Virus record (IMG/VR): IMGVR_UViG_3300030108_002488
Span: 18,436-74,771 of that record
DNA: 56,336 nucleotides
Strand: one strand, 5' to 3'
From: a virus
In this document: positions 23,259-31,490 of the stretch, piece by piece
Numbering within the stretch: the first letter of the stretch is position 1
Layout: each line of letters begins with the position of its first letter
Translations under genes and position numbers: made by a program
The notes under the pieces: generated by a model
Database searches by the model: none
What the model was told of the DNA's origin: nothing
The model's input: the letters and a program-made list of their open reading frames with translations, nothing else

Positions 23259-24245
23259 ATGGCTGGATTTGGTAAGACAAAACAAATCATTGATGATTTA
23301 GAAAAAGATGATGGTATACCTATAGAGGTAGGTACTGTTGAAAAATCAGGAGACCCTTTCTCTGACTTAAGAAATGAATATCATGTACTCGATAACACAC
23401 CATTAACACACTTGTTCGTGGGTATAGCGGGACATGAAAACACAGGTAAAACCGCCATTGTTACGGACGCTTTTGTGAATGATAAGAAAGCGGAAGAACT
23501 TAATGAAGAACTTTGGATTATAGATTTTGAAGGTGGCGGTGCGGCTAATAAGTCCGCATTCCATAAAAACAATCCAAGAATCAAAATTTGGGAACCATCA
23601 GTGACATTGAAAGGTGAACCGTCAGCGATTGATTATCCCGCTACACATAAGCGTGTAATGAGGTTATTACAATTTGCAGTTGATGTGGCACAAAAACAAC
23701 GTACACCCGGCTATGAAGGCCCTAGATTATGGGGTTTACATGTAACAGGTGTTGATTTATGGGATAATGTATGTGTTAATTGTATGCGCATAGTAGACCT
23801 CAATATTGCTAAGGATGGTATTGAAGCGGCTGATTGGAATAAAAAAGTAGGTCATCAATGGGATTGGGCTATTAGAAAAACTAGGTTCCATAATCTTACA
23901 GGATTGTGTAGGGCACTTATCAAAGCAGGTGTTAGAGTATTTTGGGAAACCCACTTAAGACTCACGAACTATTCGTGGGGTAGTAGTGAGGAAGCAAATG
24001 CTAAATGGAGACCTGATTGGGAAAAAGCCTCTAACAATTTTATGTATCAAATATTGATGTGTAATCGTAAAGATATATATGATGATGAAACAGGAGATGT
24101 GATACGTTCAGAGTACAACGTGACGTTTGAGAAAAGTAAAACTAATGCTAAATTACAAGGGCAGAAGAGAACAATTCTCGTAACTGAAACAGGTAAAGAC
24201 CCTCAGTGGTTTGGATTACCTGAGTTGTATGATGGGACATTGTAA
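23259..24245 (+). CDS. RecA/RadA-like ATPase
   Basis: This 328-residue P-loop ATPase has GHENTGKT at residues 58-65, WIIDFEGGGAANKS after the first core strand, and a hydrophobic strand ending in GVDLWD as Walker B. The size and pattern resemble the single-domain RecA-fold recombinases of viruses (Sak4/AAA_24 type), which anneal or exchange strands with a partner SSB. The RPA-like gene directly before it would be that partner. A packaging or regulatory ATPase cannot be excluded. It is preceded by AGGTGAT. Confidence 0.65.
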   Translation: MAGFGKTKQIIDDLEKDDGIPIEVGTVEKSGDPFSDLRNEYHVLDNTPLTHLFVGIAGHENTGKTAIVTDAFVNDKKAEELNEELWIIDFEGGGAANKSAFHKNNPRIKIWEPSVTLKGEPSAIDYPATHKRVMRLLQFAVDVAQKQRTPGYEGPRLWGLHVTGVDLWDNVCVNCMRIVDLNIAKDGIEAADWNKKVGHQWDWAIRKTRFHNLTGLCRALIKAGVRVFWETHLRLTNYSWGSSEEANAKWRPDWEKASNNFMYQILMCNRKDIYDDETGDVIRSEYNVTFEKSKTNAKLQGQKRTILVTETGKDPQWFGLPELYDGTL

Positions 24246-24260
24246 TACTCCACCCCTCAC

Positions 24261-24362
24261 GGAGAAAAGGTTGACCAAGTAATAGCGGGAAAATGTTTTG
24301 GTTTAACTCTACAGAGTATAGGTATAGTGGTTTTTTTTACACGAACCCGCTTCCTTTTCTCT
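24261..24362 (+). promoter_or_regulatory. Structured leader/terminator element before PCNA
   Basis: In the 133-base gap before PCNA, GAGAAAAGG (24262-24270) pairs exactly with CCTTTTCTC (24353-24361). Nested inside, AGCGGG (24284-24289) pairs with CCCGCT (24346-24351). The loop holds a T8 run (24331-24338), an archaeal-type terminator signal, and TATAGGTATAG (24318-24328). It may be a terminator with an internal promoter, a regulatory leader for the clamp gene, or a small RNA. Its size and AGCGGG/CCCGCT core echo the element at 248-349. Confidence 0.5.
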
Positions 24363-24378
24363 CAGGATAGGTGATAAC

Positions 24379-25134
24379 ATGGCTGAAATTAATATAAATA
24401 AAATACAATTAGTTGATTTCCTTACATCTTTTGGTAAGGATATAGAGGATGTGAAACTAGAAGCAAATTTAAACAACACTATTACAGTTGAGATTGCATT
24501 CATATCACATTATGTACGTAAGGTATTGTCTATCAACGGTAAAGTGACTAAAGCGGGTGTCATAGAAATAAGTGACTTACCCAAAGTCATACGATTTATT
24601 AAGGCAACTAATAGTGATACTATTAAATTAAAACAAACAGCATCAGGTAAAACACTCTACGTGAGCGCTGATGCATCAAAGTTGCAGATACCTTCTAGTA
24701 ATACGATAGTGAGTTACTCCAAAGTGCCTATGATATCTAGGTTGATAGAAAAAGCAGAAGAGTCTAAGTGGACTATGTTTCACAAATCTGAACTATCTGT
24801 AACAGGCACTATTAATCTCACAGATTTAGATATAGTGAGTAAAATGCGTACAGTATTAGATTCAAACCCTGTGTTTAAAATTGTAGCACATGCGGGTGAG
24901 AATGAGTTTAGCATCACGACTGGTAAGAAACATGGAGTGAAGTTATTCACTAGCACAGAATTGAAAGATGCAGATGGGCCTAATGTTTTGATAGAATCCA
25001 CATTCGGACCTTGGTTGATGGAAACTATGGGTATACTGGATGATGGAGATGCAACAATACATTTCGGGGATTCTACAGTACTGGTTATAAAGCAACATCA
25101 AAATATGTTAATCGTTATAGACCAAAGAGCGTGA
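24379..25134 (+). CDS. pcn: PCNA sliding clamp
   Basis: This 251-residue protein has the length and two-domain rhythm of archaeal PCNA. Its opening helix is followed by a strand with FISHYVRKVLSING, it has a central connector, and it ends with the typical MLIVIDQRA strand. As a ring it would tether polymerase and nucleases to DNA. It starts behind AGGTGAT and lies between the RecA-like and polymerase genes. The short peptide encoded at 27526 carries two motifs of the kind that bind this clamp. Confidence 0.85.
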   Translation: MAEININKIQLVDFLTSFGKDIEDVKLEANLNNTITVEIAFISHYVRKVLSINGKVTKAGVIEISDLPKVIRFIKATNSDTIKLKQTASGKTLYVSADASKLQIPSSNTIVSYSKVPMISRLIEKAEESKWTMFHKSELSVTGTINLTDLDIVSKMRTVLDSNPVFKIVAHAGENEFSITTGKKHGVKLFTSTELKDADGPNVLIESTFGPWLMETMGILDDGDATIHFGDSTVLVIKQHQNMLIVIDQRA

Positions 25135-25138
25135 TTGA

Positions 25139-27529
25139 ATGATTATAGATTGGTTTTATGATGATGATGATTTTACCATTCCTAAGTTGTACGAGAGAAC
25201 TCGTGACAAAGATGGAGTATTACATGAGCGTATCATATCAGAATCTGACGATGGGTACATGAGACCTTTCTGTTGGATTCCTGAAAACACATCATCATGG
25301 AAAATACAAAGACTAAGTAATCGTTTTCCTAGTGCTAAAATACGTTGGGACGAGACATCTATAGGATTGGATAAAGAGAAGTTAGTAAAACTAGAAGTTA
25401 GTAATCCTACAGACTTATGGGATATCAAAGACGAAATAAAAACTTATGAGGCAGATTTAGTTTATGTAGACCAATATTTACTTTCTCAATATCCTGACAA
25501 AGTTCCTGACTTCCATCCTCGTATATGGTATTTCGATTTAGAATGGGATGTAGAAGATGGTTTTACTACTGTGATGGCTGTCTCTGATACACATAACGAG
25601 CACAACGTGGTATTTGCTTGGAAAGAGGGTAAAGACCTAATGAGTTCAAAATGGGTGGACAGAGAGGGTGGTTATATGCTACATGAATTTTGTAGTGAGG
25701 AGGCTATGCACGAGGCTTTTATTCAACACTTGGATGTGTGTAATCCTGACATATTGGTGGCTCATGCTATCATGTGGGCTGATTTACCACATCTCATAGA
25801 GCGTTTATCCGACCCTAATAGGTTGTCACCCATTAATCAAGTTACTAAACCGTTCAAAAATAAAAGAGGCTACAAAGACACTGCTCAACCGATTAAAGGT
25901 AGGTTGTGTTGGGATTCATCAGCACAACATAAACATGGTAGTGGTTTCGAAACTATTTGGCAGATGTCAGGACGTGGTCAACTACCTAATCGTAAACTAA
26001 ACACTATTGCTGAACAATTAGGACTAGGTAGTAAATTAACAGAGGAGATAGAGGGAATGACTGTATACAATGGTTGGAGAGATTATTATGATTCATTCGT
26101 AGATTATTGTTTACGTGACACTACTCTGTTAAGAGATATAGATGAGAAATTAAATGCAACATCTTTCTTCATTGCTATGCAGCAACTCTGTGGTGTATCG
26201 TTTGGTAGCACACATAAGGTTACTAGATACTTTCGTGGACTGGTAGGTAGAAGAACAGAGATGAAAGCATTGAGCGCTAAGAACGTAAAAAGAGAAGCGC
26301 TTACTGCCGCTCATATCCCCGACCCCATTGGTGGTAGACACGAGGGTGTAGCGGTAGTGGATTATGCATCTCTATATCCCAACATCATACTCAGTGATAA
26401 TCTATGTCATACCACTAAAAGAGATAGTGGAGGAGAAGGGATTAAAACACTCGGTAATGGCACACATTGGTGTCAAAAAGAAAAAGGACTTCTACCTAAA
26501 ATTGTAGAAGAAATGCTATCATTACGTAAAGAGTATAAACTAAAAATGAAAGAGGCCAAGAGTGCAGATGAAAAACTAAGTTATGATATGTTACAATCAG
26601 CAACTAAAGTGGCTGTAAACGCAATTTATGGTATGACGGGAATGAAATCTTTAGTGGGAATGTGGATAGATTTAGACATAGCATCCGCTATCACTTATCG
26701 TGGTAGAGAGGCGATTAGACATTTACTGACTGAGAGTGAATTGCAAGGATATCAGTCACTCTACGGTCACACAGATTCAGCGTTCATTAAAGTGCCATTT
26801 GATGAGGCCCATGCATTAGCAGAGCATCTTACTAAGACTGCTCGTGATAAACTAAAATTATCGGCTATGGACGTAGAACTAGAGGCTTACTTTGATTATT
26901 GGACTACTGCTCCTATTAAGAATAGATACTTCGGGATTAAGGTGTGGCCTGAATCAGATGCTGGTACTTTGAAAGTAGCGGGGTACGAAATGAAAGCATC
27001 CACCTCTGCTAAAATCACTAAAAGATTACAGAGTACCGCTATGCAGTTAGTGGGCACTGGTAAAAATGAAGAAGAAGTCACCACTGAGTTACGTAAAATG
27101 TCTACTCCTGTTAGAGATGGATTGGCAGACATTAACGATGTAGTATGCTCTACACGCATATCCATGCCTTTCAAGGATTACACATCACCTACCGCAGGTG
27201 TAAAAGCGGCTTTATATTATAATCAACAAATTGCTAAACATGAGAGTGATATGTGGAAGCAAGGAGATAGTGTCTCTTGGGTCTATGTGAAAGGAGTTAA
27301 GACGGACAAAGTAGACTATGTGAAGATAGGAGATAAACAAGAGAAAATTAGATTCGTGGCGTTTAGAGAAAAGGAAGAACTAGACGACTTCGTTATAGAC
27401 TGGGGTAAGATAACAGACACCTTAGTCAAGAAAAAATTAATGCGTATTTATGAGAGCGTAGGTTGGGACGTGAATCCTGCCGCAGGTGCAATAGTACCTA
27501 AATCATATTTCGAGGAGGAAATAAAATGA
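25139..27529 (+). CDS. polB: Family B DNA polymerase
   Basis: This is a 796-residue replicative polymerase with a proofreading domain. Exo I is YFDLEWD, Exo III is YCLRDTTLL, motif A is DYASLYPN (Asp408), motif B is KVAVNAIYG, and motif C is YGHTDS (His544, Asp546). Two oddities stand out. The usual first Asp of YGDTDS is His, while the metal-binding second Asp is kept. Exo II reads AHAIMWADLP, with Ala where Asn is normal, although its Asp remains. The C-terminus (YFEEEIK) has no PCNA-binding motif. It may be supplied by the next gene, which overlaps by ATGA. Confidence 0.93.
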   Translation: MIIDWFYDDDDFTIPKLYERTRDKDGVLHERIISESDDGYMRPFCWIPENTSSWKIQRLSNRFPSAKIRWDETSIGLDKEKLVKLEVSNPTDLWDIKDEIKTYEADLVYVDQYLLSQYPDKVPDFHPRIWYFDLEWDVEDGFTTVMAVSDTHNEHNVVFAWKEGKDLMSSKWVDREGGYMLHEFCSEEAMHEAFIQHLDVCNPDILVAHAIMWADLPHLIERLSDPNRLSPINQVTKPFKNKRGYKDTAQPIKGRLCWDSSAQHKHGSGFETIWQMSGRGQLPNRKLNTIAEQLGLGSKLTEEIEGMTVYNGWRDYYDSFVDYCLRDTTLLRDIDEKLNATSFFIAMQQLCGVSFGSTHKVTRYFRGLVGRRTEMKALSAKNVKREALTAAHIPDPIGGRHEGVAVVDYASLYPNIILSDNLCHTTKRDSGGEGIKTLGNGTHWCQKEKGLLPKIVEEMLSLRKEYKLKMKEAKSADEKLSYDMLQSATKVAVNAIYGMTGMKSLVGMWIDLDIASAITYRGREAIRHLLTESELQGYQSLYGHTDSAFIKVPFDEAHALAEHLTKTARDKLKLSAMDVELEAYFDYWTTAPIKNRYFGIKVWPESDAGTLKVAGYEMKASTSAKITKRLQSTAMQLVGTGKNEEEVTTELRKMSTPVRDGLADINDVVCSTRISMPFKDYTSPTAGVKAALYYNQQIAKHESDMWKQGDSVSWVYVKGVKTDKVDYVKIGDKQEKIRFVAFREKEELDDFVIDWGKITDTLVKKKLMRIYESVGWDVNPAAGAIVPKSYFEEEIK

Positions 27530-27660
27530 CAAAGAAAAAGAAGAAAACAAGACAAACAACATTAGACGAATTTGGTTTTGAATTTACAGAACCAAAGGGG
27601 AAGAGCAAACAAAAAACATTGAAAGACTACGGGTTAGTTATAGAAGGAGAGGAAGAGTAA
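27526..27660 (+). CDS. 44-residue protein with two PCNA-binding (PIP) motifs
   Basis: This tiny protein is almost only two PIP boxes: QTTLDEFG at residues 10-17 and QKTLKDYG at 29-36, matching QxxLxx(F/Y). A lysine run precedes the first and an acidic tail ends the chain. It shares an ATGA overlap with the polymerase, which itself lacks a PIP box. It may link polymerase or other factors to the clamp, or compete for clamp sites as the Thermococcales PCNA inhibitor TIP does. The gene call is firm by packing and motif pair; the role is inferred. Confidence 0.75.
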   Translation: MTKKKKKTRQTTLDEFGFEFTEPKGKSKQKTLKDYGLVIEGEEE

Positions 27661-27791
27661 TGGGTAAAAATTTAAACACCGTTATCTGTAAAGAGTGTGA
27701 AGAAAACTTATGCTACTATGGTGCTGAGATTTGTACACCCTGTTTAGACGAATTACTTTTCATGTACACAGGGATTAAGGTGAAACCATGA
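27660..27791 (+). CDS. 43-residue zinc-ribbon microprotein
   Basis: CKEC (10-13), Cys18 and CTPC (25-28) make a compact zinc ribbon, followed by a short hydrophobic helix. It starts by TAATG overlap with the PIP peptide gene and ends by ATGA overlap. Confidence 0.6.
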   Translation: MGKNLNTVICKECEENLCYYGAEICTPCLDELLFMYTGIKVKP

Positions 27792-27976
27792 GTAGAATAG
27801 AAGATGAAGTATGTAAAAAGATTAAAGCACGCTCTGACGTAGGTAAACAGAAGTATGGAGTTACTATGGAAGAAGAAGAACTTTCACGTCTAGCGTGGCT
27901 CATACATGCACAAGAAGAGGCGATGGACTTAGCAGTGTACCTACAGAAGTTGATTGAGATGGAGGGAGGAAAGTGA
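27788..27976 (+). CDS. MazG-like/all-alpha NTP-pyrophosphatase-type small protein
   Basis: This 62-residue protein has KARSDVGKQKYG then LSRLAWLIHAQEEAMDLAVYLQKLIEMEG. The pattern (RS..G..KYG, then W..HA.EEAMDLA.YL.K) is widespread in phage proteins usually linked to the MazG/dUTPase-like all-alpha fold, with EExxD as metal ligands. If active it would hydrolyse nucleotides. It is short for a full enzyme. Confidence 0.55.
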   Translation: MSRIEDEVCKKIKARSDVGKQKYGVTMEEEELSRLAWLIHAQEEAMDLAVYLQKLIEMEGGK

Positions 27977-28020
27977 TTATCCGACTCATCATTGATTTGA
28001 TTAGGGGGTATCTTGAGTGA
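27973..28020 (+). CDS. 15-codon coupling ORF
   Basis: A GTG-started frame of 15 codons with GTGA overlaps at both ends bridges the gap between two genes. A strong GGAGGGAGG precedes it. The peptide (IIRLIIDLIRGYLE after the start) is an amphipathic helix. It may serve only to deliver ribosomes to the nuclease gene. Confidence 0.4.
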   Translation: MIIRLIIDLIRGYLE

Positions 28021-29033
28021 GATTCAATCCTAACGATGAGAGAGAAAGCGTATATCCAAACGAAGAAATGAAGGAGTCTTACGAGAAGAGTTGTTACAAT
28101 TGGCAGCCCACTATGGAAGATAAAATATTACGTGTAACTAAATCATCTTTAGGTACTTTTGAATTCTGCCCATTACAATATTATTATCAAAACGTTTTAG
28201 GTATACGTGGTGAACAAAAGGACTATCATATACGGGGTAGTAATATCCATGATGCTATAGAATGGTACTGGAAGGAAAGTAGAGATTATATGGATGGTGC
28301 TTTAAAATTATTAGAAAAAGGTGACAAAGAGTCTGCTAGAATGCAGTTGAGAAAAGCCATACCTGAACCACCCGAACCTTATGTTTACGGGGAGAAAGCA
28401 CAGATATTGAAGTATACAGACTGGATGTTTGAAAGATTATTAAACATAGATGAGAGTGTTATAGAAGATTGGTATCCGATTGGTAATGAAGCAGAAATTC
28501 ATGCCACTAGAACTGTCACAGCAAGCGATGGCACAGTTGTTCCAATACACATGAAAGGTTTCATAGATAGAATGTTTAGAGATGACGATGGTAAAGGAGT
28601 TGTACTAATGGAATTAAAGTCGGGTAAGTATACTAAATATAAACCAAAAGCCATGAGAGATGAAATGCAATTCTATAGAATGATGTTAGAACATAGTTCG
28701 TACTTAGAATACACACCTGTTGTGGCTTGGGGATGGGCTTACCCCGGAGGAGGTATTAACGGTGGAGACGGGCCTAAATTTTTCTACGAAAGCGTTCATG
28801 GTAGAGGACCAACACTAGCGCCCAAAAGAGTTGAAAAGAACTTAGTCAAATTAGTAGACGCTCATTTAAAAAATGAGTGGGATACCAAACACAATAAATC
28901 TTGTAGTGATTTTTGTAATCATGAAAAAATTTGTTTACCTTATTGTGACTTTGTAGATATGTGTCCCGCTTGGACAGGAGAGTGTTACGCTCCTGATTAC
29001 ACAATTTTTAAGGGGGGAGAAAATGACACCTAG
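28017..29033 (+). CDS. Cas4/RecB-like PD-(D/E)XK nuclease, probable Fe-S protein
   Basis: This is a 338-residue protein with a GTG start. SSLGTFEFCPLQYYY carries the first cysteine. HDAIE, GFIDRM (Asp184), MELKSGKY (Glu199, Lys201) and QFYRMML (QxxxY) complete the RecB-type nuclease core. The C-terminal cluster CSDFCNHEKICLPYC plus CP supplies cysteines for a 4Fe-4S cluster, as in Cas4 and AddB. No cas genes are nearby. A role in end processing for replication or recombination is inferred. It could help counter host defence, but nothing here shows that. Confidence 0.8.
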   Translation: MRFNPNDERESVYPNEEMKESYEKSCYNWQPTMEDKILRVTKSSLGTFEFCPLQYYYQNVLGIRGEQKDYHIRGSNIHDAIEWYWKESRDYMDGALKLLEKGDKESARMQLRKAIPEPPEPYVYGEKAQILKYTDWMFERLLNIDESVIEDWYPIGNEAEIHATRTVTASDGTVVPIHMKGFIDRMFRDDDGKGVVLMELKSGKYTKYKPKAMRDEMQFYRMMLEHSSYLEYTPVVAWGWAYPGGGINGGDGPKFFYESVHGRGPTLAPKRVEKNLVKLVDAHLKNEWDTKHNKSCSDFCNHEKICLPYCDFVDMCPAWTGECYAPDYTIFKGGENDT

Positions 29034-29313
29034 TGGTTTACACACAGTTAGAGTGTTATTCAACGCTGCTATTAAATTAATCCACCCTGATTTAAGAGTG
29101 GAGATAGACACAGCATTAATTGAAAAAGACATAATGTATACTCCTTTTAGAGAGAGAACACATGGTGAATTTGATAATCTAGTGGGGGAGCGTTCTTCGG
29201 GATTACCGTTTGTACAAATTGTAATGCACCCTAGAATGTTAAAACTACAAAGGGTAGAGCAGACTCTTAAAGAAGTAGTTAAAAAATTAAATGACTATGT
29301 GGAGTGGAAATAA
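29023..29313 (+). CDS. Hypothetical 96-residue protein
   Basis: This unknown protein overlaps the nuclease gene by 11 bases and the primase by TAATG. It is mixed alpha/beta, with a C-terminal helix of hydrophobic heptads. It may be a small partner of one of its neighbours. Confidence 0.6.
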   Translation: MTPSGLHTVRVLFNAAIKLIHPDLRVEIDTALIEKDIMYTPFRERTHGEFDNLVGERSSGLPFVQIVMHPRMLKLQRVEQTLKEVVKKLNDYVEWK

Positions 29314-30419
29314 TGGGGTTTATACAATTAGATTTTCCTAGAGAGGTTTTAGAAATAGGCTCCAATGGTCAACAAGGTGGGAGGTATTGTGTTAAAAATT
29401 GGGGTGAACTAGAAAGATATTGGAAAGGTAAAAATGGTTGTGGTAATGTATACTTTACAGCATATGGATATCGTGCCACAAAACCACCAAGAAATCATAG
29501 AGTAGACTATGATACACCTATCATTCGTCATTTTGTCATGGATTTTGATTGTAAAGATTTTAAAAGAAAGGGTATTGATGTTGATTTTGATTTTATGCAC
29601 GAACAAGTTAAAAGATTACATAAGTATTTTTTAGACAAAGAAGTGAGACACTTCATATGGTTTAGTGGTGGAGGTTTTCATTTTTGGATGCCACTGAGTA
29701 AAACACATACTCCTAGTGATGGTTTTAGCATAGCACGTATTAAAGAGGGTGGGAGAAAATTATTATCTAAATTACATAAAGAATTAGATTTATCATGTAA
29801 CGACCCGACTGTTGCTTTCGATACATCAGGTATGATACGTATACCCAACTCATACAATAGTAAACGTGGTTGTTGGAGTATACCCTTAACATCAAATGAA
29901 ATATTAAATTTAACACACGATGGTTTTATGGAATTAGCACAAAAACCGAGGACAGGATATATTGAACACAAAGGTAAAGATATTAAAATCACAGTCCCCG
30001 ATAGAAAAAATCCATTTGACCGCAAGATAGCGAAAGTAGAATCTTTACCCGACATAACATTAGACGACATCATCGTTTTACCATGTTTAGCACAAGCGGC
30101 TCTAGGTGAAGGTAACCCAACTCATAAAGCAAGATTTCATCTAGCATCTTACTTAGCGGCTAGATTTAGATGGTTCTTCCCTCCTGAAGCGGTGTCTAAT
30201 GAAGATAAAGAAAAACATGTAGAACGTATAATAGATATTATTGAACAACAAGGTTGGGTAGATTACAAAGAACATGTCACTAGAACACAAGTAGAGAACA
30301 TAGTCTTCGGTGGTTCTAAAAATAATGGATACACAGCGGCTACCTGCGCCACGTTAGAATACGATGGTCTTTGTATAGGAAGATGTCAGTATTTCGATAA
30401 TAGTATAAAGGTTGATTAA
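29313..30419 (+). CDS. Primase: PriS-type catalytic domain fused to PriL-like Fe-S domain
   Basis: This is a 368-residue archaeo-eukaryotic primase. The catalytic DxD is D77-F-D79, followed by SGGGFHFW with His123, and by MIRIPNSYNSKRG. The C-terminal part resembles the PriL iron-sulfur domain: Cys258 in LPCL, then Cys345, Cys354 and Cys358 in CATLEYDGLCIGRC. One chain thus combines what cellular archaea split between two subunits. It would lay primers for the polymerase encoded upstream. I chose ATG 29313 over the earlier GTG for its TAATG junction. Confidence 0.85.
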   Translation: MGFIQLDFPREVLEIGSNGQQGGRYCVKNWGELERYWKGKNGCGNVYFTAYGYRATKPPRNHRVDYDTPIIRHFVMDFDCKDFKRKGIDVDFDFMHEQVKRLHKYFLDKEVRHFIWFSGGGFHFWMPLSKTHTPSDGFSIARIKEGGRKLLSKLHKELDLSCNDPTVAFDTSGMIRIPNSYNSKRGCWSIPLTSNEILNLTHDGFMELAQKPRTGYIEHKGKDIKITVPDRKNPFDRKIAKVESLPDITLDDIIVLPCLAQAALGEGNPTHKARFHLASYLAARFRWFFPPEAVSNEDKEKHVERIIDIIEQQGWVDYKEHVTRTQVENIVFGGSKNNGYTAATCATLEYDGLCIGRCQYFDNSIKVD

Positions 30420-30420
30420 A

Positions 30421-30696
30421 ATGAACATAAAAAAGAATTTAACATTAAGAAAAAGGATAGCAAGAGTTTTCATTGAAAATAATTTAGAAATATTATCAAC
30501 TAGAGAAATTAGAGATAAACTTATTGAACAACTCACAGTGACAGGTAAGAGATATTCATTACAACCACCTATCACACAACTTAGTAATGTTTTGAGATTT
30601 TATAATGAATTCGAAATGTTAACTGGGGGTAGAGATGGTAATAGACACGAAATTGCTACATGGAAATTAACAGATGAAGGTAGGAGTTTAGTATGA
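30421..30696 (+). CDS. Small winged-helix-like protein
   Basis: This 91-residue basic protein has a helix with RKRIARVFIENN, then STREIRDKLIEQL, a third helix with ITQLSNVLRFYNEF, and a wing ending in ATWKLTDEG. It resembles the protein at 15298. It probably binds DNA. It sits between primase and XPF-type nuclease and overlaps the latter by ATGA. Confidence 0.55.
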   Translation: MNIKKNLTLRKRIARVFIENNLEILSTREIRDKLIEQLTVTGKRYSLQPPITQLSNVLRFYNEFEMLTGGRDGNRHEIATWKLTDEGRSLV

Positions 30697-31394
30697 GAAA
30701 ACCCGACCTTATCATAGATAGCAACGAAAGAGGCTCTTTGTATGAATCTGTAAAAAAGAAAGCATCTAAAGTGGGGTTGAACGTTAATCATCAACCTTTA
30801 GTTGTTGGTGATTATCTACTAGGTGCTGCTTGTGTCGAAGCGAAATCAGTAACAGACCTCATACAATCAGCGTACAGTGGACATCTATGGAGACAACTAG
30901 AAAACTTAGATGCGAACTATCAAAGATTTTTTGTTGTTGTGCATGGTTCAGTAGCACAACATATTAAATTAATAAAACAAAGAACAGGTAAGACATTACC
31001 TGTATCTAAAATACATAGTAACTTCTTAGGTATATTAGCAAGAATCATGTCCGACTTTGAATGTCAAGTGTTCTATACCTCACAACTTAGCGAGGCGGCA
31101 ACATTCATAGTCAAACTACATGATAAATTACACAAACCAGCGTCAAGACATGGCGCTTTGGCTATTAGAAGAGTATCCACCAACGATGTAAGATTAGATG
31201 TATTATTATCAATACCGGGGATAGGGCGTGAATTAGCAGAGAGATTATTAGAAACATGTGGTAGTTTAGAAGAGATGATGTATCCTGAGTCATTAAAGAA
31301 AGTCAAAGGGTTGGGAGACAAAAGAAGACAATTAATCATAGAGGTTCTAACTAAAGAGGAATCAGTTCATATTCAAAGACAAGTAAAAAGGTAG
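30693..31394 (+). CDS. XPF/ERCC4-type structure-specific nuclease
   Basis: This 233-residue protein combines an ERCC4 nuclease domain and a C-terminal helix-hairpin-helix pair. GDY is at 39-41. The catalytic ERKxxxD reads EAKSVTD (Glu49, Lys51, Asp55), with the Arg replaced by Ala. The HhH motifs are LLSIPGIGRELAERLL and KVKGLGDKRRQLI. Archaeal XPF/Hef proteins of this type cut branched forks and flaps, usually with PCNA; no PIP box is seen here. It is the last gene of block 5. Confidence 0.85.
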   Translation: MRKPDLIIDSNERGSLYESVKKKASKVGLNVNHQPLVVGDYLLGAACVEAKSVTDLIQSAYSGHLWRQLENLDANYQRFFVVVHGSVAQHIKLIKQRTGKTLPVSKIHSNFLGILARIMSDFECQVFYTSQLSEAATFIVKLHDKLHKPASRHGALAIRRVSTNDVRLDVLLSIPGIGRELAERLLETCGSLEEMMYPESLKKVKGLGDKRRQLIIEVLTKEESVHIQRQVKR

Positions 31395-31406
31395 TATATA
31401 AAGCAG
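31393..31406 (+). promoter_or_regulatory. TATA promoter AGTATATAAAGCAG, upstream element
   Basis: Identical over 14 bases to 14718-14731. It begins on the last bases of the nuclease stop codon, 101 bases before the next gene, so a transcript from here would have a leader of roughly 70 bases. Confidence 0.6.
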
Positions 31407-31423
31407 CATCAATTCATATAATG

Positions 31424-31441
31424 GTTTGTTAAGTTTGTTAA
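31424..31441 (+). repeat. Two tandem 9-mers GTTTGTTAA
   Basis: GTTTGTTAA occurs at 31424-31432 and again directly at 31433-31441, between the two TATA boxes. Nearly one helical turn apart, they could be binding sites for a regulator. Confidence 0.55.
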
Positions 31442-31462
31442 TTGTAGTGTTTTAACTATATG

Positions 31463-31490
31463 TTTATATATTGACCACTACTGGGGTCAA
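31463..31490 (+). promoter_or_regulatory. Proximal TATA box with operator-like palindrome
   Basis: TTTATATA (31463-31470) is centred about 27 bases before ATG 31494, so the transcript is probably leaderless. Immediately after it, TTGACC (31471-31476) and GGTCAA (31485-31490) form an inverted repeat filling the space between TATA box and start codon. A protein bound there would block initiation. Confidence 0.6.

Noticed and set aside
28017-29033. A CRISPR adaptation module around the Cas4-like nuclease
   Set aside because: No cas1, cas2 or repeat array is present nearby; the neighbours are replication genes.
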